Assembly (NCBI GenBank): GCA_019694455.1
Contig: JAIBBY010000049.1
Coordinates: 1 to 38,991 of the forward strand
Direction of reading: 5' to 3'
DNA: 38,991 nt
Origin: Pirellulales bacterium
GTDB lineage: Bacteria; Planctomycetota; Planctomycetia; Pirellulales; JAEUIK01
Part shown: in pieces, positions 24,498-33,246 of the stretch
How the letters are laid out: every line of letters starts with the position of its first letter
How positions within the stretch are numbered: position 1 is the first letter of the stretch
Made by a program: the position numbers and the translations under genes
The notes under the pieces: model-generated
Database searches by the model: none
What the model saw: the letters and a program-made list of their open reading frames with translations, nothing else
Told to the model about the DNA's origin: nothing

Positions 24498-26342
24498 CTA
24501 TTCGCCTTCGTCGTCTTTGCCGCGCCGGTGATCGGTGTACGTCGCCGGATCATCCCCCGCGGGCACAGCGATATCGTACCAACCAATCATCATCTCTTCC
24601 CAGGTCTGGTCCCCCCACCGCACCTCGCTGGTGGGATCGGGATTGGCCAGGTTCTCCTCCGAGTTGTCGAAGTGCGCGGTGCACTTCAATACCGAGCCGG
24701 CCGGCGCCACCAGCGCCTTTTCAAAGATGAAATGATTCTGCCAGTTGAAGTCGTAACGCGGCACGTCGAGCAAAATCTCCTTACGGCCGTCGGCGTACGC
24801 CAATTCGTAACGGAACGACTTGCCACGCAGGTGCATATGCGGAAACAGCGACATCACCGTGGTGTCCTTGACGAACTTTCGCTCGCTCTTCACCTCGTGG
24901 TTACCATCTCCGGCAGGAATCACAAACCGCCCGTTGCTGGCGTTGCCCGTCACGACGCGCTGCTTCACCGACTTGGGATCTTTGACGAAGCACAGCCCCA
25001 CCGAACTGCGATCGACCTGCTCCGTGCCGTTCGACGTGTAGTGCATCTGAAACACCAGCTTCGACCCCGCCGGAATCAGCTTGGCCATGCCGTCTGGCAG
25101 CACATAGGGTCGCGTGCCCGGCGCGTAGCCCACCAAAAACTGAAAGCCGCGCGCGTCCTTGGGATTTTCGGTCGGCGGCTTCACGAACACGATGATGTGA
25201 TGCACCACCGAGCGATTGTCGGGCAGACACTCCGCCACTCGTACCCATTTGTCTTCGGTGAACCCCGGATCGACCATGAAGTACTGGTACGCCACCGTCC
25301 CTTCGGCCGGCACGGTATAGGGCTTGTCGGCGATGTGAATCACCGCATCGGGCGAGTCGGGCATCTGCCAGCCGCTGGCAAATTGCGGCGCCGGCGGCAA
25401 TTCGCTCGGGTCGCCTTGCGGCGCGCCGGCCGCTGCCCAGGCCGCGATCTGCTGCTTTTCCTCGTTGCTCAGACGGGCATCGTTCGAAAACGTGCCGTGA
25501 TTGGGATCGGCGTGCCACGGCGGCATCCGCCCCTCGCTCACCACCTCGGCGATCATGTCGGCCCAGCCCGCCGACTCGTCATAACTGGTGAGCGCGAACG
25601 GGGCAATTTGTCCATCGCGATGGCACTCCACGCAATTGGCGTTGAAGATTCTTGCAATCTGCTTCGAATAGGTCACCTCGGCGTTGTCCTTCACCGGCCG
25701 CGCGCGGCCAATCAGGCAGCCGTCCGCTTCTGTCACTGGCGCGCTCACCGGCTTGCCTGCCAATAATTCGCCAATCGCCCGCTTCAATTCTTCCGACGTC
25801 GCGGCGGGGCGCTGATAACTGCCGCCGTTGTGAATGCCATATTGATCGTCAATCCGCCCCGCATAGCGCACCACACGGTCTTGATCGAGCAAGAACACCT
25901 GCGGGGTGCGCGTCGCCCCGATCTGATCGGCGATCACATTGCCGGTGTCTTTGAGCAGCGGAAACTCGATCTTCGCGTCGCGGGCAAAATCGGCGATCTC
26001 CGCCAGCGAGTCTTGCCGGTTTGAGTCGATGCCGACAAAGGCGACGCCCTGCGACGACAACTCGCTGGCCAGCTTGACCAATCGCGGGGCATACAACTTG
26101 GCCAGTGGACACTCGACCCCCAGGAACGCCACGACCACCACTTTGCTACCGCTCAGATCGGACAACTTGACTTCCTTGCCGCGAAAATCTTCCGCGTGGA
26201 AATCGTGAATCGTCTTGCCAATCGCCGCGGCGTCGCTGCCGGTCGGCGATGGCTTGGCCCCATAGGTCGCCTGGCCGATCGCCAAAGTGGCTGCCAGGGC
26301 TGCGCAAGACACAAGACCACGAGTGATGCGAGGCTCGTACAT
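24498..26342 (-). CDS. Secreted redoxin - cytochrome c - copper monooxygenase fusion
   Basis: From ATG 26342 the 614-aa protein has a signal peptide (about 1-28) and three domains. Residues 38-200 are a thioredoxin-like redoxin (TIHDFHAEDF, GVECPLAKLYAP, GATRTPQVFLLD) with one cysteine, C78, and no resolving partner. Residues 225-310 form a single-heme cytochrome c, CVECH (C237, C240, H241). Residues 325-600 resemble the type II copper ascorbate-dependent monooxygenase fold (PHM/DBM): H381-H382 and H434 as one copper site, H502 and H504 in PHMHLRG with M584 or M585 as the other. The frame is open to 26474, but the signal peptide fixes the start. First gene of a three-gene operon. The oxygenase role is family inference; substrate unknown. 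Confidence 0.9.
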   Translation of the reverse strand: MYEPRITRGLVSCAALAATLAIGQATYGAKPSPTGSDAAAIGKTIHDFHAEDFRGKEVKLSDLSGSKVVVVAFLGVECPLAKLYAPRLVKLASELSSQGVAFVGIDSNRQDSLAEIADFARDAKIEFPLLKDTGNVIADQIGATRTPQVFLLDQDRVVRYAGRIDDQYGIHNGGSYQRPAATSEELKRAIGELLAGKPVSAPVTEADGCLIGRARPVKDNAEVTYSKQIARIFNANCVECHRDGQIAPFALTSYDESAGWADMIAEVVSEGRMPPWHADPNHGTFSNDARLSNEEKQQIAAWAAAGAPQGDPSELPPAPQFASGWQMPDSPDAVIHIADKPYTVPAEGTVAYQYFMVDPGFTEDKWVRVAECLPDNRSVVHHIIVFVKPPTENPKDARGFQFLVGYAPGTRPYVLPDGMAKLIPAGSKLVFQMHYTSNGTEQVDRSSVGLCFVKDPKSVKQRVVTGNASNGRFVIPAGDGNHEVKSERKFVKDTTVMSLFPHMHLRGKSFRYELAYADGRKEILLDVPRYDFNWQNHFIFEKALVAPAGSVLKCTAHFDNSEENLANPDPTSEVRWGDQTWEEMMIGWYDIAVPAGDDPATYTDHRRGKDDEGE

Positions 26343-26532
26343 GGGTCTACCCTTGACCAGATGAGTGGGCCGCTGACCGCGGCCTGTTACGATGTGACGC
26401 GAGATCCAACAAGAAAAGCGTTGGCCGCCGATAGTCGATTCCCCGCGACTTCCGGCGCGCCGATATTCTAACACCAGCCAAGGCTGGCACAGCTAGTTGC
26501 CGTCGGTGGTCAGAAAGGGGACCATACCGGTC

Positions 26533-29500
26533 CTATTTGGCGGCCTGGGCGCCTTCGGCCACCGGCTCACTGGTCTCCACGGTCAACGCAAAATTGCGGT
26601 AGCGGGCCTCCATGGCCGGACCGGCGTGTAGTTGCAGCGCCAGCACTCCTCGCCGGGCGCCCGCCGCGTCGTCCAGATCGACGCACAATTGGCCGTTAAT
26701 CCAGGTGCGAATGCGACTGCCTGTGGCTTCGATTTCGTAGTCGTTCCAGTCCCCCGCCTTCACATACTGCTCACCCGACTTGTCCCACAGCAGGCCGCGG
26801 CCGCGCTCCTCATAGAGTTTGCCCCACCAGCCTTTGCCGATATCGGCCTGATATCCCTGCACCTCGCCGTCTTCCAGCGGCCGGGAGCGGAACTGCACCC
26901 CACTATTGGCGGCTTCGCCGGTGAGCTTTACCTGAAACTTCAAGCGGAAGTCTCCCACCGTCAGGTCGCTCACCAGAAACTCGTTATGATCCAGGCCCCC
27001 GGTCCGGCCGACCAACTCACCCCCCTCAACGCTCCACAAGTCGCGATTGCCGCTCCAGCCTGCCAGGTCCACGCCGTTGAACAGGCTCGCCGCGTTCTCC
27101 GCCGTCGCCAGCAGCGGCGTCTGCTGCGGACTCGCCAAGTAGGCCACCAGTGAGCGAATTTGATGCTCTGATAGCGGCTGCAACACATCGTCGGGCATCA
27201 TCGATTTCGTGCTTGGCGACAGTTCGTCCACTTCGTCACGCGGCAAGACGATCGTTTCGTTGGCGGTGGCCAGCGTCAGCTTCTGGTCATCTTGCTCGCG
27301 GATGATGCCGGTCAGCACTCGGCCATCGGTGGTGGCGACAACGGTCGCCATGTAATCTTTGGAAATCAATGAACTCGGGTCGAGGACGTTGGACAGCAGA
27401 TAATCGAGATTGGCCCGGTTGGAGCCCGTCAACTCCGGCCCCACCTTGCCCCCCACGTTGAATAGCGTGTGACACTGCTGGCACGTCTTGAGGTACATCG
27501 CCCGGCCTAGAGCCACATCGGGTTCTTGCTTCGGCTTGGTTGTTAGCAGTTTGCGATGCTGCGCGATCCGCTCGGCCACGTCGGCGCTGGTGTCGCGCAC
27601 CTCTCCCCAGACGCTGCGAATCCGCTCGTCGAGTGATTTGTCCTTGAGGTTGCGCAACTGGCGAATGACATCGGCCGAAACATCGCTCGTGGCGATGGTC
27701 TTGTCGGCCAGGCCGTTCAGCAGCTTGGCGGCATAGCTGGTGCGCGAGGCCAAGGTGGCCAGCGCGTCGCGTCGTTCTGCGGGATTGAGCTTGGCGTACA
27801 CCCCCAGAATCGCCGCGGGCGTCTTTTCGTCGCCGTAAGCCGCCAGCCCGCGCAGCGCTTCTGCGCGTAGCGCGTCGTCTGTCAGCAACCTTTGCAGCAC
27901 TGGGGCCAATTGGTCGTCGCGCGCGGATAGCAACGCCACGATCGCGGCGCGACGTGTGCTTGTCTCTTGCTGCGGGTCGGCGGCCTTGCGGCGCAATTCG
28001 GCGAACGCCGCCGGATCGCCCAGTGTCACCGCCAGCGATTCCACGGCGTTGCGCACGCGCTCGTCGGCGCTCGCCCGTAGCTTGTCGGCCACGTCGCTCC
28101 ATGCTGCGGGCCGCGGCGCTCGGCGGCGCCCTTTCAGCCCCAATTGAACTCCTTCGAGAATCGCCAACTGCCGCGCCGGATCGGTCTGGCGCCCCAGTTC
28201 ATCCACGACAAGCGCCAAATTCGCTTCCTTGGCCCCGTTGGCCACGCGCCGCGCGCACATGGCCAAAAGCTGTTGTAGCGGCGAATCGCTGACCAGCGCC
28301 AAACCTCGCGCCCCATCGGCCGCCACCAACGGCTCTAGCGCATACCAATAACAAAGCGGCAGGTTGTGATCGTCGGCGTCTTCGCCATGCTTGGCCAGCG
28401 CCGCCATCAAATCCCAGCGCTCGGCCAGCGGCACGCGCTGCGCCGCCGACGCCAGAAACTTGCGCACCACGGGCGAATCGTCCGCTTGGGCCAATTGCGT
28501 CATCTTCGGCAATGCGGCCGCGAGCCGCGCCTCATCTTCCGACGCAATGCGGATCGTCCACGCCCGCACATACGGTTGATCGTTTGCCAAGCCGCGCTCG
28601 ATCTGCGCGTCGTCCAGCCCGCCGGTGGTCGCCAGGGCCCACAGGTTCCGCAGCCGCCGCGATGGATCGGGATGCTCAAACGCCCGCTTAGCCAACAGTT
28701 CGCGCACGCCCGGCCGCAATGTCCCCGCCGCGGCGCGCTCCTGCAGCAGTCGCCGCGCGTGCCGCACGAACCACTCGTTCTTGTGCAACAGTAGATCGGC
28801 CAGTTGCTCGTCCCCCAGAGCGGCCATGTCGACCGGCGCCGCCGGTTGATCGCCGTACACGATCTTGAAGATGCGCCCATTCGAACGATCGTGAATGTCG
28901 GGTTCGACGCGATGGCATTGGTTCTGGTCGTACCAGTCGAGCATGAAGACGTTGCCGTCTGGGCCGTAATACAAATTCAAAATCTGCGACCAGCTATCGT
29001 TGGCCAGCAAAAAATCGGCGCCATGATGGCCCACAAAGCCCGAGCCCGCTGGCTCCAGAACGTCGACATTGATTCGCGCGCCATGAATGTTGTTCATGAA
29101 GATCTGGCCGTGATATTGCTCCGGCCAATGTCCGCCTTGATAGATCATCGCGCCCGAGTGGGCGTGTCCGCCCCCCGCGGCGTCAGAGCGGTTGTTGCCG
29201 GCGTGTGGCTGCGCGCCCACCCAATGCACATGGTCGGCGATCGTCTTGATGTCGTCGTAGGTGTGCGGATTAAAGTGCGAACCCGCTTGCCGATGGTAGC
29301 GCGCGCCGGGAATCATGTGGAACAAGTGCGGAATCACACAGGCCGTGCAAAAAGCCTCTCCGTGCTCGTCAAAATCGACACCCCACGGATTGCTGGTGCC
29401 GTGCGCGAAGACCTCGAATTCGTGTCGTGTGGGGTGGTAGCGCCAGATGCCGGCGTTCAGCGGCGTGCGGTCGGCGCGATCCGTGCCCGGCTTGCCCACC

Positions 29501-30594
29501 AGAGAATGCGTGAACACGCCATGGCAACCATATAGCCAGCCATCCGGCCCCCAGATAAAAGCGTTCAACGTTTCATGCGTGTCGTGAAACCCCCAGCCGT
29601 CGAGCAATACCTCGGGCGGGCCATCGGGTCGGTCGTCGTGATCCCGATCGGGGATAAACAAGAAGTGTGGCGCCGCTCCGACCCACACGCCGCCAAAGCC
29701 CAGCGCGATGCCGCTGACCAGGTTCAGCTTTTCGATGAACACCTTCCGCTCGTCGAAATGGCCGTCGCCGTCGCGGTCTTCAAAGATCAAGATGCGGTCG
29801 CGAGCGTCTTCGTCCTTGCTGCGATGGGGGTAATTGTGAGCCTCCGCCACCCACAGCCGACCACGGTCGTCGATCGTCATGGCGATCGGCTGTTGCACGT
29901 CGGGTTCGCCGGCAAACAGCTTGACCGAAAAACCGGCCGGCACACTCATCGCTCGCGCGGCTTCCTCTGGCTCTAACCCCGCATGAGCGTACTCGTCGGC
30001 GATCGCCACCACCCGCTCGGCCGGAAACGCCGGCTTGTCGGCATGCAGTCGAAAGTCGTCGAAGTTGATGTGCCCCCAGCCATTGCTCGACTCATCGACG
30101 AGTCGCACCATCGCCTGCTGGCCTGCGTACGGACGCAAATCGACCACGGCGAATTTGAGCCCCTCTCCGTTGTCGCCGCTGGTCTTGAAGAGCACCTGAC
30201 CGTCGCTGACCCGCACCAATTCCACCCGCGTCTTGGGGCTGTTGCCCCCTGCCACCATAAAGCTGGCCCACGGCTGATTGATGGTGAAAGCCGCTGAAGT
30301 GAGTGTCCCTTGCGGCTCGTCTCCTGCCAGTTCATAGCTGCCGATCCAGAACTCCCCTTGATGACCGCTCTGCATATCGGGCCGGCGGCCACGCACGGTG
30401 TCGCCGCGCACCGGTTGCTTCTCGAAGGCGGCGCCGGCGGCTACCCAGCCATCGAGCTTGCCCGACTCCAGATCGAGATTCAGCGGCCGGCCGTCCGCGC
30501 CTTGCGGCAACACTCCGGCGGCGGGGTCGGCGCCACGAGCGGAAGCCAGCGACAAAATAGCCAGGCAGAAGACCGGATAGATGGCGTATTTCAT
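26533..30594 (-). CDS. Secreted giant PVC dehydrogenase-like/cytochrome c/DUF1080 protein
   Basis: The 1353-aa protein starts with a signal peptide (MKYAIYPVFCLAILSLASARG). Next come a beta-sandwich region (about 35-190), the PVC putative membrane-bound dehydrogenase domain (TIGR02604 type: SVPAGFSVKLFAGEP, DDRGRLWVAEAHNYP, EDRDGDGHFDERKVF; a soluble beta-propeller), a long alpha HEAT-like region (about 570-1010), and the PVC heme-binding domain with CQQCH (about 1037-1041) followed by GGKVGPELTGSNRANLDYLL. It ends with DUF1080/3-keto-disaccharide hydrolase (about 1170-1345: LFNGVDLAGWSGNRDLWS, NSGVQFRSR). Such proteins probably oxidise or bind polysaccharide-derived sugars at the cell surface; substrate unknown. 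The domain set is typical of Pirellulales. Confidence 0.92.
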   Translation of the reverse strand: MKYAIYPVFCLAILSLASARGADPAAGVLPQGADGRPLNLDLESGKLDGWVAAGAAFEKQPVRGDTVRGRRPDMQSGHQGEFWIGSYELAGDEPQGTLTSAAFTINQPWASFMVAGGNSPKTRVELVRVSDGQVLFKTSGDNGEGLKFAVVDLRPYAGQQAMVRLVDESSNGWGHINFDDFRLHADKPAFPAERVVAIADEYAHAGLEPEEAARAMSVPAGFSVKLFAGEPDVQQPIAMTIDDRGRLWVAEAHNYPHRSKDEDARDRILIFEDRDGDGHFDERKVFIEKLNLVSGIALGFGGVWVGAAPHFLFIPDRDHDDRPDGPPEVLLDGWGFHDTHETLNAFIWGPDGWLYGCHGVFTHSLVGKPGTDRADRTPLNAGIWRYHPTRHEFEVFAHGTSNPWGVDFDEHGEAFCTACVIPHLFHMIPGARYHRQAGSHFNPHTYDDIKTIADHVHWVGAQPHAGNNRSDAAGGGHAHSGAMIYQGGHWPEQYHGQIFMNNIHGARINVDVLEPAGSGFVGHHGADFLLANDSWSQILNLYYGPDGNVFMLDWYDQNQCHRVEPDIHDRSNGRIFKIVYGDQPAAPVDMAALGDEQLADLLLHKNEWFVRHARRLLQERAAAGTLRPGVRELLAKRAFEHPDPSRRLRNLWALATTGGLDDAQIERGLANDQPYVRAWTIRIASEDEARLAAALPKMTQLAQADDSPVVRKFLASAAQRVPLAERWDLMAALAKHGEDADDHNLPLCYWYALEPLVAADGARGLALVSDSPLQQLLAMCARRVANGAKEANLALVVDELGRQTDPARQLAILEGVQLGLKGRRRAPRPAAWSDVADKLRASADERVRNAVESLAVTLGDPAAFAELRRKAADPQQETSTRRAAIVALLSARDDQLAPVLQRLLTDDALRAEALRGLAAYGDEKTPAAILGVYAKLNPAERRDALATLASRTSYAAKLLNGLADKTIATSDVSADVIRQLRNLKDKSLDERIRSVWGEVRDTSADVAERIAQHRKLLTTKPKQEPDVALGRAMYLKTCQQCHTLFNVGGKVGPELTGSNRANLDYLLSNVLDPSSLISKDYMATVVATTDGRVLTGIIREQDDQKLTLATANETIVLPRDEVDELSPSTKSMMPDDVLQPLSEHQIRSLVAYLASPQQTPLLATAENAASLFNGVDLAGWSGNRDLWSVEGGELVGRTGGLDHNEFLVSDLTVGDFRLKFQVKLTGEAANSGVQFRSRPLEDGEVQGYQADIGKGWWGKLYEERGRGLLWDKSGEQYVKAGDWNDYEIEATGSRIRTWINGQLCVDLDDAAGARRGVLALQLHAGPAMEARYRNFALTVETSEPVAEGAQAAK

Positions 30595-30837
30595 TGGACC
30601 AGCGTGGAATGTAGTTGACGAAAAACAATACGCTGCGATGGCTGCCGTGCCGCGATCAGCCGCAGCTTACGCTGCTGTCGTGACGCCGCCGCCTGCCAAA
30701 ACCTCCAGCATAAACGGGCGGTTATACCAAGGCACGAAGCGTCCGGCGACAAATCGATTTCGCCAGCGAACCCGTTGGGGGGGATTCCGATGGCGCCGAC
30801 GATCCCTACCCACCCGGCGGCAAGAATGCCGACCGGA

Positions 30838-30865
30838 AGAAAAAAATTGCCCCGACAGCTTGGGG
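30838..30865 (-). terminator. Weak terminator candidate after the Arg-rich protein gene
   Basis: On the minus strand a 4-bp CCCC/GGGG stem (30865-30862 and 30853-30850, 8-base loop) is followed by CAATTTTTTT starting 6 bases after the stop codon at 30871. The stem is short, so only the U tract makes it a candidate. Confidence 0.35.
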
Positions 30866-30870
30866 TGATG

Positions 30871-31497
30871 CTAACCCCAGCGGCCGCCGCGGCCGGGGGG
30901 GAGTCCCCGCTGTTGGCGTCGTTCGCGCATTTGGCGCGAGTACTCATCTCGCATCCCGCGCTGGGTGGCCGTGGTGCGGCTCAAATATTCTTGTCGGCGT
31001 TGATTGCGATCGGCGCCCGACATATTCGACCAGCGTTCCCGTCCGCCGCCGTCTCGGCCGCGATCCCCCCCCGCGCTCCGATTTCCCTCGCGGCCGCCTC
31101 GATCTCGATTGGCGGTCTGCGGCCGGTTGCGCTCCTGCTCCCAGCGCTTTCGCCACTGTTCCATCTGGTCGATCCGCTTGTCCAGTTCCTTGGTCCGCTC
31201 TTGCGGGCTTAAGGCAAAAAACTTCGTCAGCTCTTCCTCCATCCGCTTGTTCATCTGCGCCTCGCGACGTTGCCGCAATTGCTGCCGGGTTTCGTCGGGC
31301 AATTGCTCGATCGTCTGGCGAAAATCGCCCCACGCCTGGCGGCGCTGCTCGTCGGTCATCCCCTCGCGGTTGTTAAACAGTTGGTCGGCCATCGCTTCGA
31401 CCCGCAGCACCTCCGGATCGACGCTCGGTCCGCGCATCGCCCACACCACGCCGCCAATCACTAGCAGGGCCGCCGTGACGCCAATCGCCTTCTTCAT
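30871..31497 (-). CDS. Membrane-anchored charged protein with Arg/Gly-rich tail
   Basis: The 208-aa product begins MKKAIGVTAALLVIGGVVWA, a signal or anchor helix. Residues 30-125 are helical and charged, with DxxxLxxxx-type coils (QAWGDFRQTIEQLPDETRQQ), and the C-terminal 80 residues are low-complexity Arg/Gly/Asp/Gln (DRGGREGNRSAGGDRGRDGG, RQMRERRQQRGLPPGRGG). It reads like planctomycete exported proteins of the DUF3106-like kind, a resemblance I do not claim as an assignment. The helical middle is followed by a disordered basic tail. It starts 24 bases after the stop of the upstream pseudopilin gene at 31522, so it may be the second gene of that transcript. Confidence 0.75.
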   Translation of the reverse strand: MKKAIGVTAALLVIGGVVWAMRGPSVDPEVLRVEAMADQLFNNREGMTDEQRRQAWGDFRQTIEQLPDETRQQLRQRREAQMNKRMEEELTKFFALSPQERTKELDKRIDQMEQWRKRWEQERNRPQTANRDRGGREGNRSAGGDRGRDGGGRERWSNMSGADRNQRRQEYLSRTTATQRGMRDEYSRQMRERRQQRGLPPGRGGRWG

Positions 31498-31521
31498 GGC
31501 CAGCTCTCCGCGAAGCGTTAC

Positions 31522-32112
31522 TCAGAAATTGTCGACATGCCCATCGAGATATAGAAAATTGCGCGTGCCGCGATGGAACGTCGTTTCGTCCTCCTCGTCG
31601 ACGCGCGAGCCCCGAATCCAAGTGCCGTGAAAGTTCTCAAAGTCGTACATCAGCATCACCTCGCTCGAGGCGTACCGCTCATTGCCGTTGCGGTCGGCCG
31701 TGAGTTGCACGCGCCGTTTTCCGGCCAAGCGAGCCGAGGGGTACTCGTAGCTCAGCTTCTCCACTTCCGCGTACTCGGTGTCGCTGGGGCAAACGAACAC
31801 CGGCTTGCTGTTTTCGATAAACGGTCCCAGTAATTGCAATATGTTCTCGCGCTGCGGCGCCACGCTCGGCAGGCTGGGTGCGTCGGGAAACACCCCCTCG
31901 ATCCCCTGCCGATCGACATACATCATCAGCGCCAAGCCAATCTGTTGCAGGTTGGCCTTGCAGTGCGTCTGCCGCATGGTGGCCTGCGAATACATGACCG
32001 CCGGCAGCAACATTCCGATCAGGATCCCGATGATCGAAATCACCACGAGCAGTTCAATCAACGTGAAACCATGTAGGGGCCGGCGGCGCGAAACCGGCTG
32101 TCTTTTGCCCAT
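31522..32112 (-). CDS. Type II secretion-like pseudopilin (DUF1559/H-X9-DG type)
   Basis: From ATG 32112 the 196-aa protein has the prepilin cleavage and methylation motif in [19 protein letters not shown]: the peptidase PilD would cut after Gly, leaving Phe1 and Glu5. The remaining body contains [20 protein letters not shown] and ends in [11 protein letters not shown], the H-X9-DG type ending common in planctomycete DUF1559 pseudopilins. The start is supported by GGGGGG 6 bases upstream and because it places [12 protein letters not shown] within the usual leader length; the frame is open to 32175. These proteins occur in large numbers in planctomycetes with no assigned substrate. Probably part of a surface fibre or secretion machine. 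Confidence 0.9.
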   Translation of the reverse strand: MGKRQPVSRRRPLHGFTLIELLVVISIIGILIGMLLPAVMYSQATMRQTHCKANLQQIGLALMMYVDRQGIEGVFPDAPSLPSVAPQRENILQLLGPFIENSKPVFVCPSDTEYAEVEKLSYEYPSARLAGKRRVQLTADRNGNERYASSEVMLMYDFENFHGTWIRGSRVDEEDETTFHRGTRNFLYLDGHVDNF

Positions 32113-32223
32113 AACATCCCCCCAACGCTTGCTGGCCAATGAGTTGGAGAACACGACAGAACAATACGTACGCACTCTCCCCGTTCGGTTGAACCCCGCC
32201 GCTGCCCGCTGGTTTCGCGAAAT

Positions 32224-33051
32224 TTATCGCTTGGCCTTGGATTTGGCCGAAAGCGGTCGCAGCTCGACCTTTCGGACAAATAGCTCCGCCATCTCGGTCT
32301 GGATCAAGATCTTGCCCGAGGTTGGCGTCACCTGCTTGGCCTCGTTCACCAGCCGGTCGTTCACAAACACCTGCACGTGTGGCCCGTCGCACACGGTCCG
32401 CACCGTGGTCCACTCGCCCAGGGGGCTCTCCACATCCTCTTTGCCGCGGAAGCCAATTTTGTCCTCCCAGTCGGGGTCGCGGCCATACCAATTCACCCGT
32501 CCGGCGGTGAACTTCTCCGCTTTGCCCCCTGCCTTCCAGATCGCCTCGCCGTCGCGATCGCGCGCCACCTCGCTCACGATCGCAACCTCGGTCGGCGAGC
32601 CATCGGGTCGCTTGCCGTTGATCACTATAAAGTCGCCGGTTCCCCCTTCGATCAGTTGCACTTCGAGGCTTGGCATCCAGTTCTCCAGCGCGCTGCCATC
32701 CTCACCGTTGGCGTAGACCAAAACGCCCGAGTCGCGCGTCGCCTCGCGCCGCGAGCCCCAGGTCTTTTCGCCCCAGCGAAACTCGACGATCAGCTCAAAA
32801 TCGGCGTAAGTCTTTGCGGTGGCCAGATAACCGAGGCCATCGCCGGTGATGTGCAGTTGCCCATCTTCGACGCGAAAAACCTGCTTGGGATCTTCGTATC
32901 CAGATTCCTTGAGCCAGGCGCGCCAGCCGGTCAGATCGTGTCCGTTGAATAACGCCATTGGCTCCTGCGGCACAATCGGCTCTTCGCCACATGCCGAGCC
33001 CGCGACCATCACCATCATTGCCAACCAGTGCCAACACGCCTTGCATTTCAC
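32224..33051 (-). CDS. Secreted DUF1080 (3-keto-disaccharide hydrolase-like) protein
   Basis: GTG 33051 gives 275 aa and is preceded by AAGAGGAGAC, the same leader that precedes the GTG of the gene at 6397. The N-terminus (KCKACWHWLAMMVMVAGSAC) is an export signal, perhaps a lipoprotein. The body is a single concanavalin-type DUF1080 domain: LFNGHDLTGWRAWL, VEDGQLHITG, FELIVEFRWG, RDSGVLVYANGED, MPSLEVQLIEGGTGDF and a final WTTVRTVCDGPHVQVFVND. Some members of this family hydrolyse 3-keto-disaccharides; substrate here is unknown. The C-terminal domain of the 1353-aa protein is of the same family, so two versions lie 1.6 kb apart. Same strand as the pseudopilin gene, 111 bases upstream of its start. 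Confidence 0.92.
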   Translation of the reverse strand: MKCKACWHWLAMMVMVAGSACGEEPIVPQEPMALFNGHDLTGWRAWLKESGYEDPKQVFRVEDGQLHITGDGLGYLATAKTYADFELIVEFRWGEKTWGSRREATRDSGVLVYANGEDGSALENWMPSLEVQLIEGGTGDFIVINGKRPDGSPTEVAIVSEVARDRDGEAIWKAGGKAEKFTAGRVNWYGRDPDWEDKIGFRGKEDVESPLGEWTTVRTVCDGPHVQVFVNDRLVNEAKQVTPTSGKILIQTEMAELFVRKVELRPLSAKSKAKR

Positions 33052-33246
33052 AACGGTCTCCTCTTCCGAGAAATGGTTTTCCAGCCGGCAATTCTCGCGA
33101 CCACGGCGGTCGACTGCAAACGCGGTCAAAAAACTGGCCATTCGGGCGGCGATTGCCGGTTGTGACGCCGCATGCGCCGCGATAGAACAGACTCACCCCC
33201 CTGCCGCTGAACCACCGCCTCCCCCCTCAGTGGACACGCTGCGCCC

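Noticed and set aside
26473..26486. CCAGCC-AA-GGCTGG dyad between the redox operon and the giant gene
   Set aside because: Six-base arms with a 2-base centre are too short for a terminator, and the -35 beside the TAGAAT next to it is poor; not strong enough to call an operator.
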